DNA from: Enterocloster lavalensis | GTDB lineage: Bacteria > Bacillota > Clostridia > Lachnospirales > Lachnospiraceae | Assembly: GCF_902364025.1 (NCBI RefSeq) | Contig: NZ_CABJCG010000004.1 | Coordinates: forward strand, 62,001-126,000 | Reading direction: 5' to 3' | DNA: 64,000 nucleotides | Part shown: positions 51,976-60,044 of the stretch, piece by piece | Layout of the letters: the number at the start of each line of letters is the position of its first letter | How positions within the stretch are numbered: position 1 is the stretch's first letter | Program-made: the position numbers and the translations under genes | The notes under the pieces: generated by a model | Seen by the model: the letters and a program-made list of their open reading frames with translations, nothing else | What the model was told of the DNA's origin: nothing | The model's database searches: none

Positions 51976-53118
51976 TCAGATCCCTTTTAAAACCTTCTTT
52001 CCCGCCTTCCGGTGAATGATCCGCAGAAGCTCCTCCACCTGATACACCTTAAAGCGGCTGATCCGGTACTGTCTGGCAAGCTCCTCCAGCAGGGACAGGT
52101 ACAATTCCTTGTAGTCCCAGCCCTCCTTCAGCTTCATCTCCCGTGCCATCTGCGGCAGAAGGGTTTCCGTGTAATAGCGGTAGCCGTTGGGGAACCGGCT
52201 GATCTCCTCCTCCATCTCCGGCCTCAGATAGGCCAAAAGCTGCGGAAGCTCGGACATCATTTTGTCGAAATAGTAGGGCTCCCCGGAGGGGGCGTCGATG
52301 TAGTACCCGCGCCCGGCCAGCCCGTAGAGCATACGCTTGGCGTCAAAATAGCCCAGCACCATGTTCCGTTTTGCCCGCCTGCGGTCAAATTCCAGGATTC
52401 CGCCCAGGTCCTGGCGCGGGCAGATATGATGGAGGTTCACGTCCTCCGGGACTTTGAGGCGGCGCTCCGTGTCCACGCCCAGGCCGTAGATCCGCACCAC
52501 GATGATGTCCTTGTAGCCTTTGTCCATCAGCACGTCCACCGGCACGTTGTTCACACCGCCCCCGTCCATGTAGAGCTTGCCGCCCAGCCGTTCCGGGCGG
52601 AAGCCGATCAGGTAGGCGCTGGCCATCAGCATGTCGCCGATCTCGCCCTCCGGCGTCTCCTTGACGTTCACCACCAGCGGCTGGCGGTCCGAGACGGAAT
52701 AGGTCACCACGTAGAGGTCTCTGGGTGAGCTGCGGATCCGCTCCTCGTCCACCATATCCCCGATCAGGCCCATGAGAGGGGCGATGTCAAAACCCCGGTC
52801 CTTTAGCAGCCTGGTGCCTCCGGCGATGAGATCGGGCAGGTTTTTCAGACTGAAATTCCGGATCCGCTCCATCAGGGCTTCGTCCACATCCATCACCCGG
52901 GAATAACTGATGTTCTCCCAGATCCGCTCGGCCTTGGAAAAATCGTCCATGCAGATCAGCGCTCCGTTGAGGGCCCCCACCGAGGTCCCGGCCACGCCCT
53001 TTATGCGGATCCCAGCCTCCTTCAAAGCCTTCCACGCGCCCACCTGGTAGGCGCCCTTGGCGCCTCCGCCTTCCAGGACGATGCCGTATTCCTTATTCAA
53101 GTCCAGTTGTAACTCCAT
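51976..53118 (-). CDS. Patatin-like phospholipase
   Basis: A 380-residue patatin-family lipid acyl hydrolase. VLEGGGAKGAYQVG forms the oxyanion hole, GTSVGALNG holds the nucleophile Ser and DGGGVNNVP the catalytic Asp. The C-terminal half is a helical extension of unclear function. ATG 53118 follows GGGGAGG and overlaps the end of the NfeD-like gene by 26 bases. It likely cleaves acyl chains from phospholipids; no signal peptide. Confidence 0.88.
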   Translation of the reverse strand: MELQLDLNKEYGIVLEGGGAKGAYQVGAWKALKEAGIRIKGVAGTSVGALNGALICMDDFSKAERIWENISYSRVMDVDEALMERIRNFSLKNLPDLIAGGTRLLKDRGFDIAPLMGLIGDMVDEERIRSSPRDLYVVTYSVSDRQPLVVNVKETPEGEIGDMLMASAYLIGFRPERLGGKLYMDGGGVNNVPVDVLMDKGYKDIIVVRIYGLGVDTERRLKVPEDVNLHHICPRQDLGGILEFDRRRAKRNMVLGYFDAKRMLYGLAGRGYYIDAPSGEPYYFDKMMSELPQLLAYLRPEMEEEISRFPNGYRYYTETLLPQMAREMKLKEGWDYKELYLSLLEELARQYRISRFKVYQVEELLRIIHRKAGKKVLKGI

Positions 53119-53371
53119 GCATCCTCCCCTTGCTGCGCCGGCCGCCACGGTCCGCCCGGCCCGCCAGAAGCGCTGCCGGCCTGACTGCCAGAAGCAGCAG
53201 AAATGAAACCGTCACAAAACACATCAACTGGCCTTCCATACCTGCGTACAGAAAGGCCGCCGCTGCCGCGGCCAGCGCTCCTCCCGCAAACCATAAGGTC
53301 GTCAGGGATTTCTGGATCATCTCCAGTCCCAACAGCGCCAGAAAAACCGTCATCCACGCGATTACCGCCAT
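53093..53371 (-). CDS. NfeD-like membrane protein, shortened
   Basis: A 92-residue protein whose first 70 residues match the membrane part of NfeD-family proteins (LEMIQKSLTTLWFAGGALAA and LLLLAVRPAA). The usual soluble OB-fold domain after the last helix is missing; the reading ends in a short basic tail (GGRRSKGRMHGV). It is either a natural short form or a gene truncated by an old deletion. ATG 53371 follows AAGGAG. It overlaps the patatin start. No SPFH partner gene follows. Confidence 0.65.
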   Translation of the reverse strand: MAVIAWMTVFLALLGLEMIQKSLTTLWFAGGALAAAAAAFLYAGMEGQLMCFVTVSFLLLLAVRPAALLAGRADRGGRRSKGRMHGVTTGLE

Positions 53372-53564
53372 TCTTTGATCCACTCCTTCCACAAATCTGT
53401 TCCACAGATCCTCCCGCCGGACGGCGGCCAGGCCCGCGTTTCCGGTTGGAATGATCTATGTATTAGGAAGTTTGGCCTGGGGCGACAGAAACAGCTGCGG
53501 CGCCGGAGGAATCTGTGGACGGCGGAATCGGCTGCCGGGCCGGTGAAACCTGCGGACGGCGATA

Positions 53565-54404
53565 TCACCTCTGGCTGCTATTTCTCCTCTGCCGGGCCGC
53601 CTCGAACATCAGAACCGAGGAGGCCACCGCGGCGTTGAGGGACTCCACCTGACCGGCCATGGGAATTTTGATGTAGCAGTCCGCCATGGCGGCAGCCTCC
53701 TCCGTCAGGCCTGCCGCCTCGTTTCCGATCAGAAAACCAATATTACCAGTATAATCTTCCTGGTCGTAATTATTCGTCCCTTTGAGATGGGCTGCAAACA
53801 GCCGCACGCCCGCGGACTTGATCTGCGCCAGGGCGGCGCCCAGATCGTCCACATACACAAAGGGCACCCGGAGAATGGAGCCCATGGTGGAGCGGATCAC
53901 CTTGGGATTGTAGATGTCCGCGGTATCCCGGTTCATCACCAGACCGGTGATTCCGGCGCCCTCTCCCGCCCGCAGAATCGTGCCCAAATTGCCCGGATCC
54001 TGAAGGGTTTCCAAAATCATCAGACAGGCGGGCGCGGGCGGGTTCTTCCCGGACGGGGCGGAGGTTTTCAGAGCCTGTTTTCCGGCCTGCGGCAACAGCT
54101 CCTCCAGCCGGTAATGCCGCTGCTTCACCACCGCCAGCACGCCCTGGGGCGTTTTTGTGTCCGCCATGTAGTTCATCACCACATCGCTTACCGTCTCATG
54201 GGGAAATCCAGCCAGCCAGCGGCGGTTCCCCGGCACGCTGCCGAACTCCTCCGTCACATAGAGCATCTCCACCTGGTCCGGCGACAGCTCCCGGCACATG
54301 CGCAGGCCCTCGGCCACGTAGCAGTTCTCCTCCCGCCGGGCCTTGGCCTTGGCGCGCAGGTTCACCACCCGTTTTACCTGTTTATTGCTCGTGCTGCCGA
54401 TCAT
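53565..54404 (-). CDS. TrmH/SpoU-family RNA 2'-O-methyltransferase
   Basis: A 279-residue SPOUT methyltransferase. An N-terminal RNA-binding domain (NLRAKAKARREENCYVAEG) precedes the three SpoU motifs: QDPGNLGTILR, FLIGNEAAGL and IPMAGQVESLNAAVASSV, which knot to bind S-adenosylmethionine. It probably methylates a ribose in rRNA or tRNA (RlmB/TsnR-like). The start overlaps the nadE stop by four bases (ATGA), so the two are coupled. Confidence 0.9.
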   Translation of the reverse strand: MIGSTSNKQVKRVVNLRAKAKARREENCYVAEGLRMCRELSPDQVEMLYVTEEFGSVPGNRRWLAGFPHETVSDVVMNYMADTKTPQGVLAVVKQRHYRLEELLPQAGKQALKTSAPSGKNPPAPACLMILETLQDPGNLGTILRAGEGAGITGLVMNRDTADIYNPKVIRSTMGSILRVPFVYVDDLGAALAQIKSAGVRLFAAHLKGTNNYDQEDYTGNIGFLIGNEAAGLTEEAAAMADCYIKIPMAGQVESLNAAVASSVLMFEAARQRRNSSQR

Positions 54405-56350
54405 AATTTGTTCTCCTGTCCGTGAATCCGATCCAGCTCCTCCAGCCACAGGCGGCTGCATGCGTCGCTGGGCATCCGCAGGTCCCCTCTGGGCGAAACG
54501 GCCACCGAACCCACCTTGGGGCCGTCCGGCAGACAGGATCGCTTGAACTGCTGGGAGAAGAAGCGGCGGTAAAATACCCGCAGCCACTTGTAGACCACAT
54601 CCGCCTCATACTGGCCTTCAAACGCGATCAGCGCCAGGCGGTAAATCTTGGAAGGCGCATAGCCGTAGCGCAGGATATAATAGAGGAAGAAGTCGTGAAG
54701 CTCGTAGGGCCCCACCAGGTCCTCGGTTTTCTGGGCGATCTCGCCGTCCTTGGGCGGCAGAAGCTCCGGGCTCACCGGCGTGTCCAGCACGTCGTAGAGC
54801 ACGTCCGCCAGCTCCTTCTCGCCGCAGGTGTCCGCGTAGTAGCGCACCAGATGGCGCACCAGCGTCTTAGGTACTGAGGCGTTGACTCCGTACATGGACA
54901 TGTGGTCGCCGTTGTAGGTGGCCCAGCCCAGGGCCAGCTCGGACATATCGCCGGTTCCGACCACCATGCCACCCACCTGGTTGGCCACGTCCATGAGAAT
55001 CTGAGTCCGCTCCCTGGCCTGGCCGTTCTCATAGGTCACGTCGTGATTTTCCAGGTCCTGGCCAATGTCCTCAAAATGGCTGGTCACGGAACGGCGGATG
55101 TTGATCTCCCGCAGGGAGGCGCCCACCCGCTTTGTCATGGTGCAGGCGTTGCTGTAGGTCCGGTCCGTGGTGCCGAAGCAGGGCATGGTCACGCAGCAAA
55201 TCTGTTCCCGTGGAAGGCCCAGCATGTCGAAGGCGCGCACCGTCACCAGCAGCGCCAGGGTGGAATCCAGCCCGCCGGAGATGCCGATCACCGCGTGACT
55301 GCAGCCTGTGTGCTCCAGGCGCTTTTTCAGTCCCATGGCCTGGATGGAGAGGATTTCCTCGCAGCGGCGGCTCCGCTGTCCCTGATCGTGGGGTACAAAG
55401 GGCGCTGGGTCCACGGCCCGCAGAAGCGCCCCGGAACAATCCGGCTCCGAGAAGGAAAACTCCACCACCTGATAGTGGTCCGCCCGGCGTATCTCCTCCC
55501 CGGCCGGGAAGGTGGTCATCCTGCGGCGCTCCCCGGTCAGACGTTCCAGGTCCAGGTCCGCATAAATGGTCTCGTTGACAAACCGGCGGGACTGGGCCAG
55601 GCAGGTGCCGTTCTCCGCGATCAGGTTCTGGCCGCCGAACACCAGATCCTGGGTGGACTCTCCCTCCCCAGCGTTGGCGTACACATAACCGCAGACCAGG
55701 CGGGCGGCCTGGCCGCAGATCAGCTCCCTGCGGTAGGCGTCCTTGCCGGTGGTCTCATCGCTGGCCGAGCAGTTGACCATCACCGTGGCCCCGGCCATGC
55801 AGTGGCGGATGCTGGGCGGACAGGGAACCCACACGTCCTCGCAGACCTCCGCCCCAATCATCAGACCCGGGGCGTTCTTGCAGGAGAACAGAAGGTTGGC
55901 GCCCATGGGCACCGTCCCGCCCTCCCACGCTGCCTCCACCGGAATCTCATTTCCGGGGCAGAAGTGGCGGGCCTCATAGAACTCCTGATAGTTGGGCAGG
56001 TTGGTTTTCGGCACAAGGCCCAGAAGCTCCCCGTCCTTCACCGCGGCCGCCACGTTGTACAGCTTGCCGCCGCGCTCCCAGGGCAGCCCCACAAAAACCA
56101 GCATGTCCTTCCCGTCCGTGGCCCGGATCACCTGCCGGAGCGCTTCCAGTGCGCCGTCCAGCAGCGTCTGCTGCGAGAACAGGTCGCCGCAGGTGTAGGC
56201 GGTTAGGCACAACTCCGGAAACACCATAAGCTTGGCGCCCTTTTCATACCCTTCCTCCATCAGCCGGACGACCTGCTCCCCGTTGAACACGGTGTCGGCC
56301 ACCCGGACCTTGGGTGTCGCCGCTGCGACACGGATAAATCCATCTCTCAT
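54401..56350 (-). CDS. nadE: Glutamine-dependent NAD+ synthetase
   Basis: A 649-residue two-domain enzyme. The N-terminal nitrilase-like glutaminase ([31 protein letters not shown] with the catalytic Cys) delivers ammonia to the C-terminal synthetase domain with the PP-loop [11 protein letters not shown]. It amidates deamido-NAD in the last step of NAD synthesis. I use ATG 56350, ten bases after GGAGG; ATGs at 56359 and 56368 are possible. The leader contains the tandem repeat at 56381-56640. Confidence 0.95.
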   Translation of the reverse strand: MRDGFIRVAAATPKVRVADTVFNGEQVVRLMEEGYEKGAKLMVFPELCLTAYTCGDLFSQQTLLDGALEALRQVIRATDGKDMLVFVGLPWERGGKLYNVAAAVKDGELLGLVPKTNLPNYQEFYEARHFCPGNEIPVEAAWEGGTVPMGANLLFSCKNAPGLMIGAEVCEDVWVPCPPSIRHCMAGATVMVNCSASDETTGKDAYRRELICGQAARLVCGYVYANAGEGESTQDLVFGGQNLIAENGTCLAQSRRFVNETIYADLDLERLTGERRRMTTFPAGEEIRRADHYQVVEFSFSEPDCSGALLRAVDPAPFVPHDQGQRSRRCEEILSIQAMGLKKRLEHTGCSHAVIGISGGLDSTLALLVTVRAFDMLGLPREQICCVTMPCFGTTDRTYSNACTMTKRVGASLREINIRRSVTSHFEDIGQDLENHDVTYENGQARERTQILMDVANQVGGMVVGTGDMSELALGWATYNGDHMSMYGVNASVPKTLVRHLVRYYADTCGEKELADVLYDVLDTPVSPELLPPKDGEIAQKTEDLVGPYELHDFFLYYILRYGYAPSKIYRLALIAFEGQYEADVVYKWLRVFYRRFFSQQFKRSCLPDGPKVGSVAVSPRGDLRMPSDACSRLWLEELDRIHGQENKL

Positions 56351-56380
56351 ATTGATCATTGCCTCCATCTATCTGCTTGT

Positions 56381-56640
56381 CCGCTGGTCGGAACCGAACC
56401 GGCGCGGATATAAGTCTAGCGACATTATGCCGGCCCTGCCGGCTTCCCTCCGGGGGATGCACACGGTTCGGTCCGTGTTTTTCCTCCCGCTGGTCGGAAC
56501 CGAACCGGCGCGGATATAAGTCTGACGACATTATGCCGGCCCTGCCGGCTTCCCTCCGGGGGGATGCACACGGTTCGGTCCGTGTTTTTCCTCCCGCTGG
56601 TCGGAACCGAACCGGCGCGGATATAAGTCTGACGACATTA
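56381..56640. repeat. 106/107-bp tandem repeat, about 2.4 copies, upstream of nadE
   Basis: Copies begin at 56381, 56487 and 56594 with CCGCTGGTCGGAACCGAACC and are nearly identical; the third is partial, ending about 56640. Each full unit holds GCCGG-CCCT-GCCGGC and ACACGG-TTCGGT-CCGTGT followed by T5, the latter being terminator-like on the plus strand. The block fills most of the gap between nadE and tcdA and contains no gene. No spacers, so not CRISPR. Confidence 0.92.
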
Positions 56641-56756
56641 TATCATTATCCTCTCCAAAAACAAAGGCGTGATTTACATTTTCGGAAAAATGATGTACAT
56701 TGGATACTGTGAAAAATAGACGCTGTGCCATTTGACGGCAGCGAAAGGAGTAGTAT

Positions 56757-57476
56757 ATGATTCATGAATTTTCCAGAACCGGAATGCTCATCGGGGAGAC
56801 GGGCCTGCGGGCGCTGGCGGAAAGCCGCGTTGCGGTCTTCGGCGTGGGCGGGGTGGGAAGCCACGCCATCGAGGCCCTGGCCAGAAGCGGCGTGGGAAGC
56901 CTGGCCCTGGTGGACAACGACACCGTGTCCCTCACCAATATAAACCGCCAGTCCATCGCCCTGCACAGCACCGTGGGACGCTATAAAACCCAGGTGATGA
57001 AGGAGAAAATCGCAGACATCAATCCCAAATGCAGTGTTTCCACATATGAAACCTTCGTCCTTCCCGACAATCTGGAAGAACTCTTCGGGCAGATCGGCCC
57101 TGTGGACTACATCCTCGACGCCATCGACACCGTGACGGCCAAGCTGGCCCTCATCGTTTACGCCCAGAGCCGCGGCATCCCCATTATCGCCTCCATGGGC
57201 ACGGGAAATAAGCTTCACCCGGAGCTGTTCCAAATTTCCGACATCTATAAGACAAGCGTCTGCCCGCTGTGCAAGGTCATGCGCAGAGAGCTTAAGGCGC
57301 GCCAGGTGAAGAAACTGACCGTCTGCTGGTCCCCCGAACTCCCCCTGACCCCCGGCCCCACCGAGGAGGACACCGGCGCCCGACGGGCAACGCCCGGCAG
57401 CATCGCCTTTGTCCCGCCAGTGGCCGGGTTGCTGATCGCTGGGAAAATCGTGAGGGACCTTTGCGGGTTGGAGTAA
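56757..57476 (+). CDS. tcdA: tRNA threonylcarbamoyladenosine dehydratase TcdA (ThiF/E1-like)
   Basis: A 239-residue E1-like protein. FGVGGVGSHAIEALARSG and LVDNDTVSLTNINRQ form the ATP-binding adenylation site, and DAIDTVTAKLALI follows. Family members of this length (TcdA/CsdL) cyclise t6A in tRNA using ATP. Other ThiF-like activators are possible but the C-terminus (PGSIAFVPPVAGLLIAGKIV) fits TcdA. Ribosome-binding site AAAGGAG. A possible promoter, TTTACA and TACATT with a 17-base spacer, lies upstream. Confidence 0.9.
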   Translation: MIHEFSRTGMLIGETGLRALAESRVAVFGVGGVGSHAIEALARSGVGSLALVDNDTVSLTNINRQSIALHSTVGRYKTQVMKEKIADINPKCSVSTYETFVLPDNLEELFGQIGPVDYILDAIDTVTAKLALIVYAQSRGIPIIASMGTGNKLHPELFQISDIYKTSVCPLCKVMRRELKARQVKKLTVCWSPELPLTPGPTEEDTGARRATPGSIAFVPPVAGLLIAGKIVRDLCGLE

Positions 57477-57573
57477 AATGAACGCTTCACACCGGGTGGC
57501 AGACGGACCGTTGATGGCCGGGCGAAACGCCGTCGGGGAAGGCGGTCTCATCCGGCGGGCTCATCCGGCTGCC

Positions 57574-57720
57574 TCATCCTTCCTCGTATCTGCGAAGAAA
57601 TTCCATCTGTGCGTCGTCATCCGTCTGGCGGTCGTATGGAATTTTTCCGGCGGAGCAGCAATAGACAAGAACTCCTATAAGGCACACGATTAAAAGTATC
57701 AGAACAATCACGATCATCAT
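57574..57720 (-). CDS. 48-residue single-pass membrane protein
   Basis: A short minus-strand gene: ATG 57720 seven bases after AAAGGA, stop TGA at 57574. Residues 3-22 are a hydrophobic helix (IVIVLILLIVCLIGVLVYCC), followed by SAGKIPYDRQTDDDAQMEFL and an acidic end (RRYEEG). The hydrophobic helix with double Cys and the DDDAQMEFLRR-type tail resemble small membrane proteins I recall from other Lachnospiraceae, which have no known function. It is convergent with tcdA. Confidence 0.75.
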   Translation of the reverse strand: MMIVIVLILLIVCLIGVLVYCCSAGKIPYDRQTDDDAQMEFLRRYEEG

Positions 57721-57786
57721 CTTCGTTCCTTTCCATTTATCCTTATATGTAAAAATATGTAAAATCCGTCGTGCCCCCGGGATGCC

Positions 57787-59382
57787 TTAAGCAGCTCCAT
57801 CCTCCCCGGATACTCCCATGGCCAGCAGCATCAGCATGACAGGGGTCACGATGGGCACGCTGATATTGACCGCCGCCTGGGCGGCATAACAGATGATGGC
57901 AAAGGCAATCGCCATCACATAGGGGCGTTTCCCGGCTGAACGGACCATTTTGCAGACGGATGTCGCCAGCAGGGCCAGATAGGCCGCAAGGCCTGCCAGC
58001 CCCACCGTCACCAGGTATTGAAGGTATTCATTGTGGGCGCTGTCGAAAAATTCCCCATAGCGTCTCACCATTTCATCATAATCGTTTTCCATGACTACCA
58101 ACCCATATGTATCAGGCCCGGTCCCAAACAGTTTCTGTGTGATGGAAAATCCGCTATAGCGCTCCAAACCGATCCGCCAAATATACCAGCGGTGCGTTCC
58201 CCAGTCGTCATTGATTGCCAGGTACTGCGCCATTCCGCCGTAATTCCCCGCATTCCCCCGGACATTCACATCGTAAAGGGCAAAGCCGGTCAGGATAACC
58301 CCCGCGGCCAGAAACGCCAGCCAGAGCCATCTCCCTCTGTTCCAGTCCCGCATAAGCGGGTGTGCGTCCGGCAGCTTTTGGACGATCCTGCGCAGAACAG
58401 CGTATATAACCCAGAGCGCTGCCACCAGGACAATCAGATAATGAGACCCGGAAATGATCCGGTACAATCCTCCCATACGGCCGGCGGCGTCTGAATGCGG
58501 AGGCAGCAGCCTTTGCAGGATCCAGAATTCCGACATCAGCACTGCCAGTATGAAGGTATAGGTACGGACTCCCTTCAGGTTCTTAAATGCGTACAGCGGT
58601 AACAGCCCGATCAGGGCCAGTATCGCAAGGTAGGCGTTATCGCTCATCCCGGTAATCAGGGCAAAGAACGAGACGGACATGCAAAAAAGATACCACTTTT
58701 TCCTGATTCGGGACTCCTCCACAAAGAATAACAGGGTGGACGCGCCGGACAGCAGGGCTGCGTAGGATGTGTATGCGTTAATATTTCCGATGGTGGACGT
58801 AAACATATAGTATTGCGCCGGCTCCATCAGCGTCCGAAACCCGATGGGATCTATATCAAAGTACAGAAGAATTCCGATGGCGCAGGCCGCCATGCCGGCT
58901 GCCAGAAACAGGTCCAGATACCATTGTCTCAGCCGCAGGTTCTTACTTATGACAAAGTACATGAACGCATAGGCAATCCACATCAGAAGGCCGGAAAATC
59001 TCCCCTCGCTTCCCAACAGGGCCGCGGCAGGATATACCGACTGCAGGGTGGAAATCCCGGCTATCAGGATAAAATCCAGCATGGACCAGTCCGAAGCGTC
59101 AATCCGCCTTCCCCTGGCCGGGTTCCTCAAACACCCGAGATAGATTGACAGAATCAGAAACGCCGCGTTTACCACCAGGAACATGGCCGCGAAGCTGATT
59201 ACAACCCAATAATAAAAATATGTTTTAAAATTCAGTATATCAAAATAAAAGTCTCTGAACACAAGGGGAAACACCCCAATTATGACGGCCGCGAAAGCGC
59301 CAGCCAGCCCGGAATTCATGCGTTTCCACGCGGAGTGAAATCTCAGAATATTTAAAATACCGGTCTTATTACTACGATCCAT
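57787..59382 (-). CDS. Wzy/O-antigen-ligase-like polytopic membrane protein
   Basis: A 531-residue protein with about 12 hydrophobic helices. A large extracytoplasmic loop near residues 370-460 carries WYIWRIGLERYSGFSITQKL and FGTGPDTYG and then FDSAHNEYLQYLVTVG, the Wzy_C motif with the conserved His of O-antigen ligases and polymerases. It would polymerise or ligate a lipid-linked glycan at the cell surface. ATG 59382 follows AAGGGAG; ATG 59430 after GGAGG is an alternative. It is in line with the surface-protein genes. Confidence 0.82.
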   Translation of the reverse strand: MDRSNKTGILNILRFHSAWKRMNSGLAGAFAAVIIGVFPLVFRDFYFDILNFKTYFYYWVVISFAAMFLVVNAAFLILSIYLGCLRNPARGRRIDASDWSMLDFILIAGISTLQSVYPAAALLGSEGRFSGLLMWIAYAFMYFVISKNLRLRQWYLDLFLAAGMAACAIGILLYFDIDPIGFRTLMEPAQYYMFTSTIGNINAYTSYAALLSGASTLLFFVEESRIRKKWYLFCMSVSFFALITGMSDNAYLAILALIGLLPLYAFKNLKGVRTYTFILAVLMSEFWILQRLLPPHSDAAGRMGGLYRIISGSHYLIVLVAALWVIYAVLRRIVQKLPDAHPLMRDWNRGRWLWLAFLAAGVILTGFALYDVNVRGNAGNYGGMAQYLAINDDWGTHRWYIWRIGLERYSGFSITQKLFGTGPDTYGLVVMENDYDEMVRRYGEFFDSAHNEYLQYLVTVGLAGLAAYLALLATSVCKMVRSAGKRPYVMAIAFAIICYAAQAAVNISVPIVTPVMLMLLAMGVSGEDGAA

Positions 59383-59465
59383 GATTGCTCCCTTAAAGGA
59401 AATCCCAGAAACAGCCATGGCTGATACCATGGCTGCCTCCGATACTCCATCTATAATTATATCCT

Positions 59466-59987
59466 TCACTCCTTATTCTTCTGGTTCCTGCACATATAGG
59501 TGTTTGCCTCGTCCAGCATGCGCATCAGTTCCAGCGCGCTGCGGAACGCGATATAACGCGCCCCTGTGTAACTGCACTGGAGCCTGCCCTGCATGGAGGA
59601 ATTCTGGCGGAACAGCACATGGACCAGGATGACCGCCTTTGCAGCTGTCACACAGGGAAACATTTTCGCCGCCACATCCTCTTTGGTCAGGATCTTTCCG
59701 GGCTCCTTTTTCTGCTTCCCCTTCAGCGCCCTGTACTGCTGCTCCCGTTCATTTAGCAGGAAACGCGGTTCTGTTGTTGCCATGGGGGTTCCCACCATTT
59801 CGCACACCTCATCGAGGGCCAGTATCAGCCCATGGATTCCTCTAAAGCTTACAGGATGGGACAGATGATAATTCGCAATGACACCGTACGGCTCATTATT
59901 TTCATGTCCATTGATACACGCGAGCATCATGCATGCCCAATCTGTACCTGCCATTTCAATCTGACGGCTCTTTTCTTCGCTCAGCAT
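59466..59987 (-). CDS. Conserved protein of unknown function, 173 residues, surface locus
   Basis: No named function. The C-terminal half has AKAVILVHVLFRQNSSMQG and YIAFRSALELMRMLDEA, a pattern (FRQN..WQG, then FRS.LEL..L.D.A) I recall from small clostridial proteins encoded near surface adhesins. That recollection needs a search. No signal peptide or membrane helix. Start ATG after AAAGGAG. It sits between the giant surface-protein gene and the Wzy-like gene in the same orientation. Confidence 0.65.
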   Translation of the reverse strand: MLSEEKSRQIEMAGTDWACMMLACINGHENNEPYGVIANYHLSHPVSFRGIHGLILALDEVCEMVGTPMATTEPRFLLNEREQQYRALKGKQKKEPGKILTKEDVAAKMFPCVTAAKAVILVHVLFRQNSSMQGRLQCSYTGARYIAFRSALELMRMLDEANTYMCRNQKNKE

Positions 59988-60044
59988 GGTCCACTCCTTT
60001 GCAACGCAACCGCAGACATCTGTCCGGAACTTTCATCACCAGTT

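Noticed and set aside
54902..56206. Plus-strand 434-residue frame opposite nadE
   Set aside because: nadE motifs on the minus strand are unambiguous; this frame has none.
56381..56640. CRISPR array
   Set aside because: Units are direct tandem copies of 106/107 bp with no unique spacers and no cas genes nearby.
56359..56712. Repeat-containing plus-strand protein over the tandem repeat
   Set aside because: The reading frame arises from repeated DNA; the 106 and 107-bp periods shift frame and there is no ribosome-binding site.
57478..57693. Plus-strand 71-residue frame after tcdA
   Set aside because: It begins two bases after the tcdA stop without a ribosome-binding site and covers the better-supported 48-residue minus-strand gene.
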